DNA of 49,295 bases from Erysipelotrichaceae bacterium (GCA_012837435.1 DURD01000011.1:68024-117318), one strand, 5' to 3'; shown: positions 17,958 through 29,208, numbered from the stretch's first letter. Numbers and translations are program-made. Notes: generated from the letters alone by a model not told the origin.

Positions 17958-18143
17958 ATGGATATGGATTTTAAGGATGTCAGTTTATTAGCTAAATTAG
18001 CACTTTTTCTATTAATCGCTTCTTTAGTGATGATATTTTTTGTGACACCCTTTTCCGCCGAATTCTACATCGCTATCATCTCTGCCATATTGATGCTAGT
18101 GGTGGTAATAGTCAGTGCAATTAAATTTAGAAAGGAAAAATGA
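17958..18143 (+). CDS. Small two-TM membrane protein (61 aa) inside operon
   Basis: MDMDFKDVSLLAKLALFLLIASLVMIFFVTPFSAEFYIAIISAILMLVVVIVSAIKFRKEK; sits tightly between two operon genes. Confidence 0.65.
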   Translation: MDMDFKDVSLLAKLALFLLIASLVMIFFVTPFSAEFYIAIISAILMLVVVIVSAIKFRKEK

Positions 18144-18144
18144 C

Positions 18145-20154
18145 ATGGATTATAGAAAATGTTTTATAGCAACTATATTATTTTCCCTTTTAGCCATCTC
18201 TTGTAATGGGCATGGTAGTTCGCCTACTACTTTTGATAGTAGCAGCAATGGTGGAGGTTCTAGTGAGGAAACAGTTGTGAACAAAGATATTACGTATGAT
18301 GATATTTATCATTTCGAACTAACAAAAGTTGCACCCAAAAAAGGCAGTGTCTTGTATCGTGCATCCGATGGCTACGTAGATAATCAAGTACAGGGCTACA
18401 ATAATTTTTATTATTTAGCTAGAACTGACGATGAATATAATTTGCTACTGTACGAAGGAGATTGTTTTAAGCTAAACGGAGTAGTTATTGATAACGAAAG
18501 GATGACCTCAACGTCGTCTGCTTTCGCGACTCGCTCCTTCATTTCGCCTGTCACCGCTTCCGCTTGCATCAGTGGTTCAGCCTTTTTAAAAGAAGGCGAA
18601 CAAGCTTTATTGCTCGTTTATAAAAACGAACAACTTATCACTCAAAAAATGGTAACTAGAGAAGGGGTTTATCACGAAAACATCGTGTCACTAAATAAGG
18701 ATGATAACGTTTATTTCGTTTTAGAAGGGGCGGCTACAATTACGTACAATCCCGTCATTGATTTTGTAATGGATGACGAAGTTACTTTGCACCATAGTGC
18801 TGACGGATATTATGGCGATGTTCACCCGTACTACGACTTAGAAAGCAAAAAAATGTATATGTTTTATCTTTCAACCGGCAATCAATCGGGTAGAAAACAC
18901 CAAACTTTTGAATCGTTATTAACTACTTCAACTGATTTTATCCGTTATCAAGATGAGAACATACAGATGGACAATCGTGCTAGGCCAACACAAGATTTAT
19001 ATTACGTTTTGAATGTCTTCAAGGACAAAGAAGGCCTGTATCGTTCTTCGATGGGAATGGGTAACCATACCACTACCTCAAAAAGTAGTGATTTACTAAC
19101 TTGGAAGAACGGCACTGATCCATTTATCGATTCTGAAACCGACATGCTTATCTACAGGTATGCTTCCTATTATTCCAGCGATGTTTACTCGGGCAGGGAC
19201 CCAGATATGTGTTATATTTCAGAAGATGATACCTATTATTCAGTGGTTTTGAATTACATGTCTGTTGCTGGAGCGCACGGCGATAAATATTTAACGCTTT
19301 ATACTGGTAATGGAGAAGGCATTTTCTCAACAGATGGTGTTAAATTAATCAATTTTAAAAACCGTGGTGACCCAGAATGTCCACAGATTAAGAAAATTGG
19401 TAATCGTTGGTATTTGCTCTATTCGGTATACGGAACGGGTACAAAAGGTAATGTCGGTAAAATTACCTACCGTATTGGTGACGCTAACACTAAACCACAA
19501 GACGTCAATTGGAGCAATAAAGAAGAATTCTGTCTCGATGGAGAAGATTTACACGCGGCTCAAATTAATGAAGTTGGCAATAAGTACTATCTCTTTGGTT
19601 GGCTGAATTGCCGCTATAACACCAGTGTTTGGGGCGGACGATTAAATCTCCCACACGAAGTTTATCAAGAAAGTGACGGTCGTCTCCGTTCTCGTTTAGA
19701 TGCCCGTCTATTATCTTTGCTTAACAAGGGTTTAATTTATAGAGACGACGAATCTTATTTAATAAACCAAGATATCAATGTGCAATTAACGAGAAATTTG
19801 TTAACAGCGGACATCGATTTATCAAACAATAATCAAGCAGGATTACAGATAGTCCATGGTAGCGATACCTATTTTATAGGTATTGTTTCAAAAAATAATA
19901 AAAAATATCTCACTATTCATAACAGCTTTGATGACTATCGCTGTGAAGTGGAAGCAAAAGATGTTAGTAAGTACCATCTAACCATTTCTCTAGATGGTGA
20001 TTATCTGGACATCAACGTTAACAATGATACCACTTTGAGTGCGATGACGAATTTAACAGATTCGAATAAGTTATTAAGCGTTATTAGCAATGGCAACAAA
20101 ATCAGCAATTTACGCATCAGTAAACTAGCTGACTACAACAATATTTATTATTAA
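18145..20154 (+). CDS. Lipoprotein GH32-like glycosidase with N-terminal 'QGxNxWxY' beta-sandwich domain
   Basis: Lipobox LAISCNG; VQGYNNFYYL; GDVHPYY, GRDPDM, DPECPQI. Confidence 0.82.
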   Translation: MDYRKCFIATILFSLLAISCNGHGSSPTTFDSSSNGGGSSEETVVNKDITYDDIYHFELTKVAPKKGSVLYRASDGYVDNQVQGYNNFYYLARTDDEYNLLLYEGDCFKLNGVVIDNERMTSTSSAFATRSFISPVTASACISGSAFLKEGEQALLLVYKNEQLITQKMVTREGVYHENIVSLNKDDNVYFVLEGAATITYNPVIDFVMDDEVTLHHSADGYYGDVHPYYDLESKKMYMFYLSTGNQSGRKHQTFESLLTTSTDFIRYQDENIQMDNRARPTQDLYYVLNVFKDKEGLYRSSMGMGNHTTTSKSSDLLTWKNGTDPFIDSETDMLIYRYASYYSSDVYSGRDPDMCYISEDDTYYSVVLNYMSVAGAHGDKYLTLYTGNGEGIFSTDGVKLINFKNRGDPECPQIKKIGNRWYLLYSVYGTGTKGNVGKITYRIGDANTKPQDVNWSNKEEFCLDGEDLHAAQINEVGNKYYLFGWLNCRYNTSVWGGRLNLPHEVYQESDGRLRSRLDARLLSLLNKGLIYRDDESYLINQDINVQLTRNLLTADIDLSNNNQAGLQIVHGSDTYFIGIVSKNNKKYLTIHNSFDDYRCEVEAKDVSKYHLTISLDGDYLDINVNNDTTLSAMTNLTDSNKLLSVISNGNKISNLRISKLADYNNIYY

Positions 20155-20167
20155 AGGAGGAAGATTT

Positions 20168-22162
20168 ATGAAATCTCATCGTAGTAGATTGTTTGTTACA
20201 ATCTTATCATTGGTTGGTCTAGTTACCGCTTGTGGTGGAGGTGGAAATTCATCGAAAGAGGGCAATTATACTAAAGGTAAAAATACTGATAATTCTTTTG
20301 CTATGATTACCAGTTGGACACCGAGCGGTTTGGTCAACCATTATAACAGCAATACGTATTGTGACGCGTTCAACTGTTTTGTAGTGGAAGGCTTATATCG
20401 TTATGTTCGTTCGACGGACGAAATTTATTGCCAACTAGCTGAAGCAATGCCTACCCACAGCCGTAAAAACATCGACGATTACCGTGTGGATATGGGCGTT
20501 GATGCCTATAATTACTATAAAGGTTTAGGCCAAAATGATGTCGCTGTCACAGAAGTAAAAATTAAAGATAATGCCAAATGGGCCAACGGAGAAGATTTTG
20601 TCGCGAGCGATGCGTGGGCATACTACTACATGATTCACCCGACATCATCCAATTACATGGCCGCGGTAAAGACCGTTGATGATAAGACATTAGAGTTTGT
20701 CTGGAATCCTGTTAAAGAACCAGCCGATACTGTTAAAGAACTTTTATTAGCGCAAGATAAATCAGGAACAGTCAAATACGATTTATTCGCTTCTTATGTC
20801 GATCCAATTTACGAAATAGTGATGAATTCTCCGCTTAACACAAATCAGGCTTTGTGGGGAGCGTTTAACCGTTTCTCTACCGATGAACAAATCGTTAGAA
20901 TGAATGTCATCAGAAACAATTTCTATAGTTTTTCACCCACTTGGTATGTGGCCACGGGGCCATTCAGATTAGAAGTTTTCTCCGCGACACAAATTCTCTT
21001 GGTGAAGAATAATTACTATTGGAACGCAGAAGAAATCAATTTTGATAAAGTCAAATTATATTCTTCCAACGATTTAAACCAAACGTATTCTTTAATCACC
21101 AATGGTTATATTACTTATCACGATGGATTCATCCAACAAGATACTCTAGAAAGTATGCTTTTAACCAATCCTGATTTAATCAATTTAAAAATGTATGATC
21201 CAGGATCTATCGGCGTTACTTTCAATCTTAAAAAACCAATTTTCACTGACAAAGTGAGAGAAGCCTTTCAATATATCTTCAATAGGGAAGAAATTAAACT
21301 ATCCGCTAATCCGTATGGCGAAACAAGCTATTATCCGCTGATTGGCATGGCGGCAAGTGAAGCAGAAAGATATATGTCAGAAGCGCATTATGATGCTCTC
21401 CCAAAATATAGTCACGACGAACAAAGAGCCGCGGAACTGCTAGTGGAAGCTGGCTGGGTTAAAGAGGGTGGCAAATGGACATTAAATGGTCGTGAGGTAA
21501 CAATTACTTTAGGCGCACCATCAAGCCACGATATTTCTTCGACGGCCTCAGAAGCTGTCGCTGCCCAACTTGAAAGATTTGGGATTGATTGTCAACTATT
21601 AAAATCCACAGCATTCTATGGCAATGCAGTAGCCGATAATTGTATCTACGATTTAATTTTGGAATGGACCGATTTAAATATGTCCTTCTCTTATCCAACA
21701 GGTTCTTACAATCAATTCGCCGCTATATATAGCAAGTGGTGTCATGTGGAAAGATATCCGGCTAATTACAAAGATACGCAAAAAGCTGGTGCTCCTAAAC
21801 TCTTTTTCAATGGTTTAGATGGCGATGAAAAAACATATGAATTCGCTGATTATATCAACTCATTCTATTCGGTTGACGCTGATGATTTAACTTATTTAGT
21901 TGATGTCTTTAACACTGGTCTAGCCAAAATGAATCTAGGCATTCAATTTTTCCAAAATGTCACAGCTTCAACCATTAATACCGCCCACATTAAAGGCGTA
22001 CCTTTCCAAGACAGATGGACTGTTGATTCTAATGTTGCGTACGTTCCCGCTGTCGGAAGCGAGGATTTCTTTGTGGTCGCAAGAACTAATTTGCTATTTG
22101 CCGGTAATTACAACATTATTTTTGGTGTCTATCAACCAAATAAAGCCGAAAGTGCTAAATAA
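20168..22162 (+). CDS. Family-5 extracellular solute-binding lipoprotein (OppA/DppA-like)
   Basis: Lipobox VTACGGG; EGLYRYVRSTDEIYCQLAEAMP, KWANGEDFVASDAWAYY, REAFQYIFNREEI, AAELLVEAGWVKEGGKWTLNG. Confidence 0.92.
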   Translation: MKSHRSRLFVTILSLVGLVTACGGGGNSSKEGNYTKGKNTDNSFAMITSWTPSGLVNHYNSNTYCDAFNCFVVEGLYRYVRSTDEIYCQLAEAMPTHSRKNIDDYRVDMGVDAYNYYKGLGQNDVAVTEVKIKDNAKWANGEDFVASDAWAYYYMIHPTSSNYMAAVKTVDDKTLEFVWNPVKEPADTVKELLLAQDKSGTVKYDLFASYVDPIYEIVMNSPLNTNQALWGAFNRFSTDEQIVRMNVIRNNFYSFSPTWYVATGPFRLEVFSATQILLVKNNYYWNAEEINFDKVKLYSSNDLNQTYSLITNGYITYHDGFIQQDTLESMLLTNPDLINLKMYDPGSIGVTFNLKKPIFTDKVREAFQYIFNREEIKLSANPYGETSYYPLIGMAASEAERYMSEAHYDALPKYSHDEQRAAELLVEAGWVKEGGKWTLNGREVTITLGAPSSHDISSTASEAVAAQLERFGIDCQLLKSTAFYGNAVADNCIYDLILEWTDLNMSFSYPTGSYNQFAAIYSKWCHVERYPANYKDTQKAGAPKLFFNGLDGDEKTYEFADYINSFYSVDADDLTYLVDVFNTGLAKMNLGIQFFQNVTASTINTAHIKGVPFQDRWTVDSNVAYVPAVGSEDFFVVARTNLLFAGNYNIIFGVYQPNKAESAK

Positions 22163-22171
22163 TTAAAAAAC

Positions 22172-23245
22172 ATGGAACAAGAGCAATTGATTGAGAAAAA
22201 AGAAAAAAAGAATAACCGATTCTGGTCAGCGATTGTCGCTTTTCTCGTGAAGTATCGCTATTTCTTTGCCAAGGTTGGTATTTCTTTATTGACCCTTGTT
22301 TTATCAACAATTCTCTTGTTCTTCATCTTGAGACAAGTTCCAGGGGACATTCTCGAGCTGTATGCACTAAGACTTCAGCAGTCCCAAGGTATTACCTACG
22401 ACCGTGCTTACGAACTCGCGAGACAGTTATTAAATTACGATCCCAATGAAAATGTCTTTTCGGCCTTTATCCGTTATATTGGAGGTTTGTTAAAAGGAGA
22501 ACTTGGAAGATCGTATTTAGAAACAGGTGTGAGTGCGAATTCATTAATCGCTACTCGCCTTCCTTGGACTTTGTTCATCTCATCGGTAGCTCTCTTTCTG
22601 TCTTTCTTCGTGGGCACGAAAATTGGTGCTTACATATCCACGAAAAGAAATAGTGCCGCTAACAAAATAGCTTCTGGCTATATTGCTATCAGTGGTTCGA
22701 TTCCCGATTATTTAATTGCTCTACTACTGGTCATTATTTTTGGTTATACATTGAAGTGGTTTCCTACTCAAAATAATTACGATGCTTTTAGTGTCACGCC
22801 AGGATTTAATTTCCCATTTATTATCAATGTTTTGTATTATGCATTCTTACCAATTCTTTCCTATTCTATCGTACAGACCGGTACATGGATTCTCCATATG
22901 CGTGGCAGTTGTATCGGTGTATTAGGGGAGGACTACATCCTAGCGGCTCGTGCTAGAGGGTTGACCGAAAGAACGGTTAGAAAGAGATACGTCAATAAGA
23001 ACGCTTTACTACCCCTGATAACTATGCTAGGTATTTCTTTTGGCTCGCTATTTGGCGGGGCCACACTCATGGAATCAATTTTCAATTATCCCGGCATTGG
23101 TTTAGAGATATCTAATCGCATTATCAGCAAAGATTATATCGTCGTGCAAGGATTGATATTTTTCTCCGCTGCAATGGTTATTTTAGTCAATTTAGTGGTT
23201 GATTTAATTTATCCGTTAATCGATCCGAGGGTGAGGGAGAAATAA
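22172..23245 (+). CDS. Opp/Dpp-type ABC transporter permease (OppB-like)
   Basis: FFILRQVPGDILELYALR; EDYILAARARGLTERTVRKRYVNKNALLPLITMLGISFGSLFGGATLMESIFNYPGIG. Confidence 0.95.
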   Translation: MEQEQLIEKKEKKNNRFWSAIVAFLVKYRYFFAKVGISLLTLVLSTILLFFILRQVPGDILELYALRLQQSQGITYDRAYELARQLLNYDPNENVFSAFIRYIGGLLKGELGRSYLETGVSANSLIATRLPWTLFISSVALFLSFFVGTKIGAYISTKRNSAANKIASGYIAISGSIPDYLIALLLVIIFGYTLKWFPTQNNYDAFSVTPGFNFPFIINVLYYAFLPILSYSIVQTGTWILHMRGSCIGVLGEDYILAARARGLTERTVRKRYVNKNALLPLITMLGISFGSLFGGATLMESIFNYPGIGLEISNRIISKDYIVVQGLIFFSAAMVILVNLVVDLIYPLIDPRVREK

Positions 23246-23246
23246 A

Positions 23247-24152
23247 ATGAAAAATAAATTCAAAAATTTTCTCACTTCATCAGGTGTTTTCTTTAAAGAT
23301 TTAGGCCTAGCCTTTGTCAATTTGTTAAAGAGGATTTTCTCTAGCAAAAAAACGATTATTGGTTTTGCCATCATCATGTTTTTTGTCTTGCTAGGCATAT
23401 TCGGCCCAATGCTTTTCCCATATGATCAAAACACAGATATTGTTAATAAATATTTATCTTCTTCTTGGGAACATCCTTTTGGTACAGACTGGCTGGGAAG
23501 AGATGTCTTCAGACAAGTCATCAAAGGAACGTCATCAGTGCTAGAAATTGCCTTCTTGTCAGCGATATTCACAGTCACCATGGGAACAGTACTAGGAATA
23601 TTAAGCGGATACGTTGGTGGTTGGGTTGATAAAGTCATCATGTCTATCACTAATATCTTTTTGTCGATTCCAGCTTTTCCAGTTTATTTGTTACTAGCTG
23701 CTTTATTGACATTAGATTCTTCCCTGTCTCTAGCGTTAGTTATCTCTGCGTGGTCTTGGGCGGGACTATGCCGCTCTATTAGGGTGCAGGTTCTCTCCAT
23801 CAAAGAGAGAGATTACATCCAAATATGTAAAGTCATGGATATGTCTAGAGCCCATATTATTTTTAAAGAATTATTGCCAAATGTTTTCTCGTATATCGCT
23901 GTCAACTTTGTTTTGGCGATGAGAAACGCCATTATGGCTAGCGTAGGCATTATGCTCGTCGGTTTAGCGGCTTATGATCCCACTAACTGGGGGGCCATTA
24001 TCAATGCCGCGAGAACTAAGGGGTTAGTCAATCCTAAAAACATCGTCATTATGCTCTATCCTTTGGCGTTTATTGTGGTTTTTCAGATTGGCACACTCAT
24101 ACTTTCCAATGGTTTAGATGAAACGCTCAATCCGCGTTTGAAGGTGATGTAA
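23247..24152 (+). CDS. Opp/Dpp-type ABC transporter permease (OppC-like)
   Basis: HPFGTDWLGRDVFRQVIKGTSSVLEIAF...; ISAWSWAGLCRSIRVQVLSIKERDYIQICKVMDMSRAHIIFKELLPN. Confidence 0.95.
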   Translation: MKNKFKNFLTSSGVFFKDLGLAFVNLLKRIFSSKKTIIGFAIIMFFVLLGIFGPMLFPYDQNTDIVNKYLSSSWEHPFGTDWLGRDVFRQVIKGTSSVLEIAFLSAIFTVTMGTVLGILSGYVGGWVDKVIMSITNIFLSIPAFPVYLLLAALLTLDSSLSLALVISAWSWAGLCRSIRVQVLSIKERDYIQICKVMDMSRAHIIFKELLPNVFSYIAVNFVLAMRNAIMASVGIMLVGLAAYDPTNWGAIINAARTKGLVNPKNIVIMLYPLAFIVVFQIGTLILSNGLDETLNPRLKVM

Positions 24153-24162
24153 GGAGGTTACT

Positions 24163-25155
24163 ATGAACGATTTTGTTTTAGAGTTTAAAAACGTTTGTAT
24201 CGATTATCCTTTGAAGAAATACACCCTTCGCGCGGTCAATAATGTCTCACTAAACGTTAGAAGAGGAAAGATTACTGCTCTAGTGGGCGAATCAGGAAGT
24301 GGTAAAACCACCCTATCTTCTTCGATAATTAAATGTATTTCTGAGCCAGGCATTATCGCACAAGGAGAAGTGATTTTTCATGGTAAAGACGATGCGGAGT
24401 ATCACATTGAAAAAATGAATGATAAAGAACTAAGAAATTTCCGTTGGAATAAGGTTAGTATGGTTTTTCAAGCCGCACAAAGTGCCCTTAATCCCGTTCT
24501 GACTGTTAGACAACATTTCTATGAAACTCTAGATGAACACAACATCAAATTAACTAAACAAGAAAAAGAAGAAAGATGTCTTAAATTACTAGATTATGTC
24601 AAACTCGATGCCGAACGAGTTTTAAAGTGCTATCCTCACGAATTAAGTGGGGGGATGAAGCAAAGAGTAATGATTGCTCTTTCGCTTCTTCTGGATCCAG
24701 AATTAATCATTTTAGATGAACCCACGACAGCGTTAGATGTTATCACGCAGAGCTACATCTTTAATCTTTTAAAAGAAATCAATGAAACGATGGGTATAAC
24801 CATGCTACTTATGACTCACGATATATCAGTCGTCGCTTCCTTTGCCGACTATATCGCCGTCATGTACGGTGGAACAATTATGGAATACGGTCGTGTCATT
24901 GATGTCTTCAAAAACAAAAAACATCCCTATACAAAAGGCTTAATTAACGCCACTCCATCGATTGTTGGCGATATGACGGAAGTTAAACCGATTGAAGGTA
25001 GCCCTCCCAATATGCTCGCCTTACCCACTGGTTGTGTGTTCCATAACCGTTGTGAAAAATGTATGAAAAAGTGCACCGAAAAAGCTCCAGAAGTGACTAC
25101 TTATAAAGACGGTAGTTTTGTCAAATGTTATCTATATAGTAAGGAGGAAAAATGA
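24163..25155 (+). CDS. Opp/Dpp-type ABC transporter ATPase (OppD-like)
   Basis: Walker A VGESGSGKTT, signature LSGGMKQRVMIA, Walker B LIILDEPTTALD; C-term oligopeptide-type Cys motif. Confidence 0.96.
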   Translation: MNDFVLEFKNVCIDYPLKKYTLRAVNNVSLNVRRGKITALVGESGSGKTTLSSSIIKCISEPGIIAQGEVIFHGKDDAEYHIEKMNDKELRNFRWNKVSMVFQAAQSALNPVLTVRQHFYETLDEHNIKLTKQEKEERCLKLLDYVKLDAERVLKCYPHELSGGMKQRVMIALSLLLDPELIILDEPTTALDVITQSYIFNLLKEINETMGITMLLMTHDISVVASFADYIAVMYGGTIMEYGRVIDVFKNKKHPYTKGLINATPSIVGDMTEVKPIEGSPPNMLALPTGCVFHNRCEKCMKKCTEKAPEVTTYKDGSFVKCYLYSKEEK

Positions 25156-26156
25156 TGGAAAACAAAACCCCTTTACTAAGATTAGAAAAAGTTAATATGG
25201 TTTTCAAAAAGCCAGGCATACTACTCAAAGATAAATATATCCATGTCTTGCGCGATATATCTTTGGACATCTATGAAGGCGAGATTATCGCTTTAGTGGG
25301 TGAATCTGGCTGTGGCAAAACCACCCTCGGTCGGATTATTACTGGCTTATATAGACCCACATCGGGAAATGTTTATTTCGAAGGCGAAAAGGTCAGTGGT
25401 ATTTTCTCTAAAAATGTTACTTCTTATAACGCCATTCAATTTATTCAACAGGATAGCTATGCCGCGCTTAATCCAGTGAGAACCATTTATCAAAGTTTAT
25501 ACGCGCCCATTAAAAACAAACATCGTCGTTGGAGCCGTAAACAAGTGGATGAAAAGATCGAAGAATTAATGGAATTAATCGGTCTATCGCCAAGCGAACA
25601 ATACTTAAATAAATACCCCCATCAACTCTCTGGCGGTCAAAGACAACGCATTCTAATGGCAAGAGCCATTTCTCTTGAACCAAAACTAATCGTTGCCGAC
25701 GAACCCGTCAGCATGATTGACGTCTCCTTGCGTTTATCATTATTAAATTTAATGAAAGATTTAAATGAAAAACTCAACATGTCTTTCGTTTACATCTCTC
25801 ATGATTTATCAACATCAAGATACTTTGCTTCTAACGGCAGAGTAGCAGTCATGTATCTAGGTGAAATAGTGGAATTAGGCAATATTAGCGATGTTATATC
25901 ACATCCTTATCATCCTTATACCAGGGCTCTGGTGCAAGCGGTACCAGTACCAGATCCGACCTATAAGAAAGATAAGAATTTGCCGCTAACATCAATGCAG
26001 TTAGGGTCGCTGGAAAATAGAGGAGAAGGATGTAGTTTTTATAATCGCTGTCCTTATTGCTGCCCCTGTTGTTTGGAGAAACAAGAATACCATCATTTAA
26101 AATCATCAAAGGTGCTCTGCTGTAATTTGAGCACAGTTCTTAACAAAAAAAAGTAA
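25152..26156 (+). CDS. Opp/Dpp-type ABC transporter ATPase (OppF-like)
   Basis: Walker A VGESGCGKTT, LSGGQRQRILMA, LIVADEPVSMIDV; C-term FYNRCPYCCPCC. Confidence 0.96.
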   Translation: MMENKTPLLRLEKVNMVFKKPGILLKDKYIHVLRDISLDIYEGEIIALVGESGCGKTTLGRIITGLYRPTSGNVYFEGEKVSGIFSKNVTSYNAIQFIQQDSYAALNPVRTIYQSLYAPIKNKHRRWSRKQVDEKIEELMELIGLSPSEQYLNKYPHQLSGGQRQRILMARAISLEPKLIVADEPVSMIDVSLRLSLLNLMKDLNEKLNMSFVYISHDLSTSRYFASNGRVAVMYLGEIVELGNISDVISHPYHPYTRALVQAVPVPDPTYKKDKNLPLTSMQLGSLENRGEGCSFYNRCPYCCPCCLEKQEYHHLKSSKVLCCNLSTVLNKKK

Positions 26157-26169
26157 AAGGAGGATAATT

Positions 26170-29100
26170 ATGAAACACAAAGGATTATTTTTACTTTATT
26201 ACTTGGTGTTACCGCGACGCTTTCTTTTGGAGCGTTAGCAAACATCAAAAGTCAAAACAAGCCCATCATTCCTGTTTTAGCAGAGAATGAACAAACTGAC
26301 GTTTTATATTCTGAAGATTTCTCTGGCGACACAATTCCTGAAGGTTGGGGAGCAACGTTCAATTTAGAAAATGGTAAAGCGGTTTACAATGCATCCGTGG
26401 ATGGCTTTACAGTGCCAATTCCAGAAACGGCATTTGTGGAGAGCAACAACTATGAATTCTCATTTGATTTGCACTATAATTCCACAAACGAAACCTATTT
26501 CCACCTCGTTCAATTAGATGGTAGTGCTCCTGGCAAAAACATCTTTCTCGCTCTCGTAGCGGGTGGTACCTACTGGCGGTTAGCTAACTTTGAAACTGCC
26601 GATATCTACGATAACTCTGGCGATGATCAAGGATGTAACTGCGTTCTTCCAGAAATTCTCTCTAAAATGAGAGAATCGAGTATCAATGTAAAATTTGTCA
26701 TTTTAGGCGATATCATTGAAATTTACGCTGAGGGAAGAAGATTGATTTCTGTCCCGTTTTCCGCTTTTGGCAATAACAGATATTCGTCTAGAAGAAGTAT
26801 TCCCAAAGGCACCCTCACTGGATTCTTCATCCACTGTACCGCTGGCGCTAATGAAATGAGCATCGATAACTTCGTGATGAAAGAAGCAAAATATGGCGAA
26901 ACCTATTACAGTAACGCCGCTACCGGTCAGACCGGTCAATACTTCTTGCCACTCACCTATGCGAACTTATATTGCGATAACTTTACAGTGAGCGCGGATT
27001 ATACCGTTTCAAGAGCACTCGTCGAAAATGGTGAAATCCATGCTTATCCACGTATTGGCCTATTGATGAACCAAATCATGGCCGACGCACCAGTGCCCAA
27101 TGATCCCAGCAACTTTGTCAACGCACAAATTTACTTGGATAGAGAATTTGCTACTCCGTGGATTGGGGCTGTTAGTCATGTTAGCAAAACATGGAATGGT
27201 GTAGGTGGTGAATACGTCCAAGCTAATTTCGATAACGTTGTCTTCAAACAAACCGTTGCTGTTTCTGGTAACAACGTAGCTTTTACAGTGGACACTGGCT
27301 TAGAAGGCGACCACCGCAAAACTACAATTAATACCACATTCGCCGACATCGGTATACCAAAAGGTAAATTATTAGGCATGTTAATCGGCAACGATCGTAC
27401 TACTTCTGGAAATGTTGAATTTTTTGGCTACGAAGCCGCTACCGGTATTCGTATTACAGCCGTAAAAACTCGAGTCTTAAAAGGACAAGAAGTGGTTCTT
27501 AATGCCAAGATTTATGGCGAAGCGTTAGCTAATGGAGTATGGTATGTTGATGGCCAAGCCACCGACATTAGCAACCTTCACTATTCATCCAGCACATTAG
27601 CGAAAGGTAGACATACGTTTGCCTATGGTACCGCTACAATCAAATCACAAACTATCGAAGTGGAAATCTTTGAAAACATGATTAGTATTGTTCAAGATAA
27701 GACCACGATGTATCCAACGGAAACGGCGACATTTACCGCTACTGCCGAAGGGGATTTCGAAGGTAAAACACTAACTTGGAAAGTCAATAATCAGCTATTA
27801 GAAGGCAAAACTGGCGACACTCTAGAATTGAGTGGTTTAGAGCCAGGTGTCTACAAGGTTAAATGCGTTTGTGAAGACGTTGTTTCTAACGAATTGAGTT
27901 TAACAGTCAAAGAACCAAAAATAACCATTTCGACTACCAAAGGTTCATTTGATAAGACAGAAACGGCGACCATTACCGCTGAATCTCTCGGTGTAGCTGA
28001 TGCTGACGTTATTGAATGGTATGTTAATGATCAAAAAGCTTCCACGACTGGGAAGACATTTGAATTAGCATTAACCCCATATGCAGAGGTGGGTTTTGTG
28101 GAAGTTAAAGCCATGACAGTAAGCGGCATTGCTTCTAACAAGCTTACTATTTATGTGACTTATGACCTTTATGGAGCTATTTCTAGCGATGAAAATTGGA
28201 AACAAATTTATAAGCAAGAAGTAACTGAACAATTCGGTCCTTACGAAGTCGTCGAAGATGAGGCCGGTAACTACTACCATCCAACAAACGCTGGTGGTGG
28301 CAACGATGCCTCTTTCCCCGCTGTTTCCATCGAAACACAAAAATGGTCAATGGAATATGACTTACTCGTCCCTGAATCTGTCAAAGATTATGAGGGTGAG
28401 TACTATGTCTATCCACAAGCCCAAGGCATGGATAGCAAAAATCCTACTGACGCCATCGAATTAGCAGTGGCCGTTGGTCCCGAAGGATTGAGGACATATG
28501 TGAAGACACACATCTCTGCTACTTTATATGAATATTCCGATTACAATACCGGTAAAGATCTATCTTATGATGGTGAAATCGCCAAGATTGGTTGGAACCG
28601 CATCGTTTATGCGATGGAAGGCAATAACGCTACGTTCTATGTTAATGGCGAATTAGTCTTCTTTACACAAATTCCTTATTCTACCATTCCAAGCGGTTTT
28701 ATCATGAGTATGTATCCGGGTAGTGGTGGTGAAATTCCATTAGGATTTAAGAACTTCACAATCAAAGGTGTGGTCGAACCTCCACCAGCGGTTACGGGTG
28801 TAACAGTCACGGCAAACAAAGTGGCAATCACAGTTGGCGAAAGCGTTACATTAAGCGCAACTGTCCGACCATACAATGCGGAAACAGAAACCATCGAATG
28901 GTATGTCAATAACGCGAAAGTTGAAGGACAATCAGCGTTGACATTTGTTTTCACACCAGCAGAAGTTGGCTCTTATAACGTCGTTTGTAAGATTAATGGC
29001 ATTGCAAGCGCTGCGAAGACCATTACTGTGACTACGGCGGCAGGACAAGATTCCTCTAGTCCAGCAACTTCTAGTGGTGGCGGTGGAACACCCAAGAGAG

Positions 29101-29198
29101 GTTGTGGTGGCTCTATCGTAGCCACAAGCGCTTTCCTTTCTCTGGCTGCCCTATTTGGTGTAGCTTTAATCTTTGTTAAAAAAAGAGAAGAAAATTAA
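26170..29198 (+). CDS. Large surface protein (ConA-like + Ig-like domains, Cys-containing C-terminal sorting-type tail); 5' frameshift in signal peptide (uninterrupted ORF only from 26397)
   Basis: SD aggagg + ATG 26170 reads MKHKGLFLLYY..stop; adjacent frame encodes RIIFTLLLGVTATLSFGALANIKSQ...LYSEDFSGD; C-term KRGCGGSIVATSAFLSLAALFGVALIFVKKREEN. Confidence 0.75.
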
Positions 29199-29208
29199 CT
29201 AAAGTAAG

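Noticed and set aside
26397-26399. GTG 26397 as the genuine start of the large surface protein
   Set aside because: Strong SD/ATG at 26170 and a perfect signal peptide in the adjacent frame argue that the N-terminus is upstream and frameshifted.
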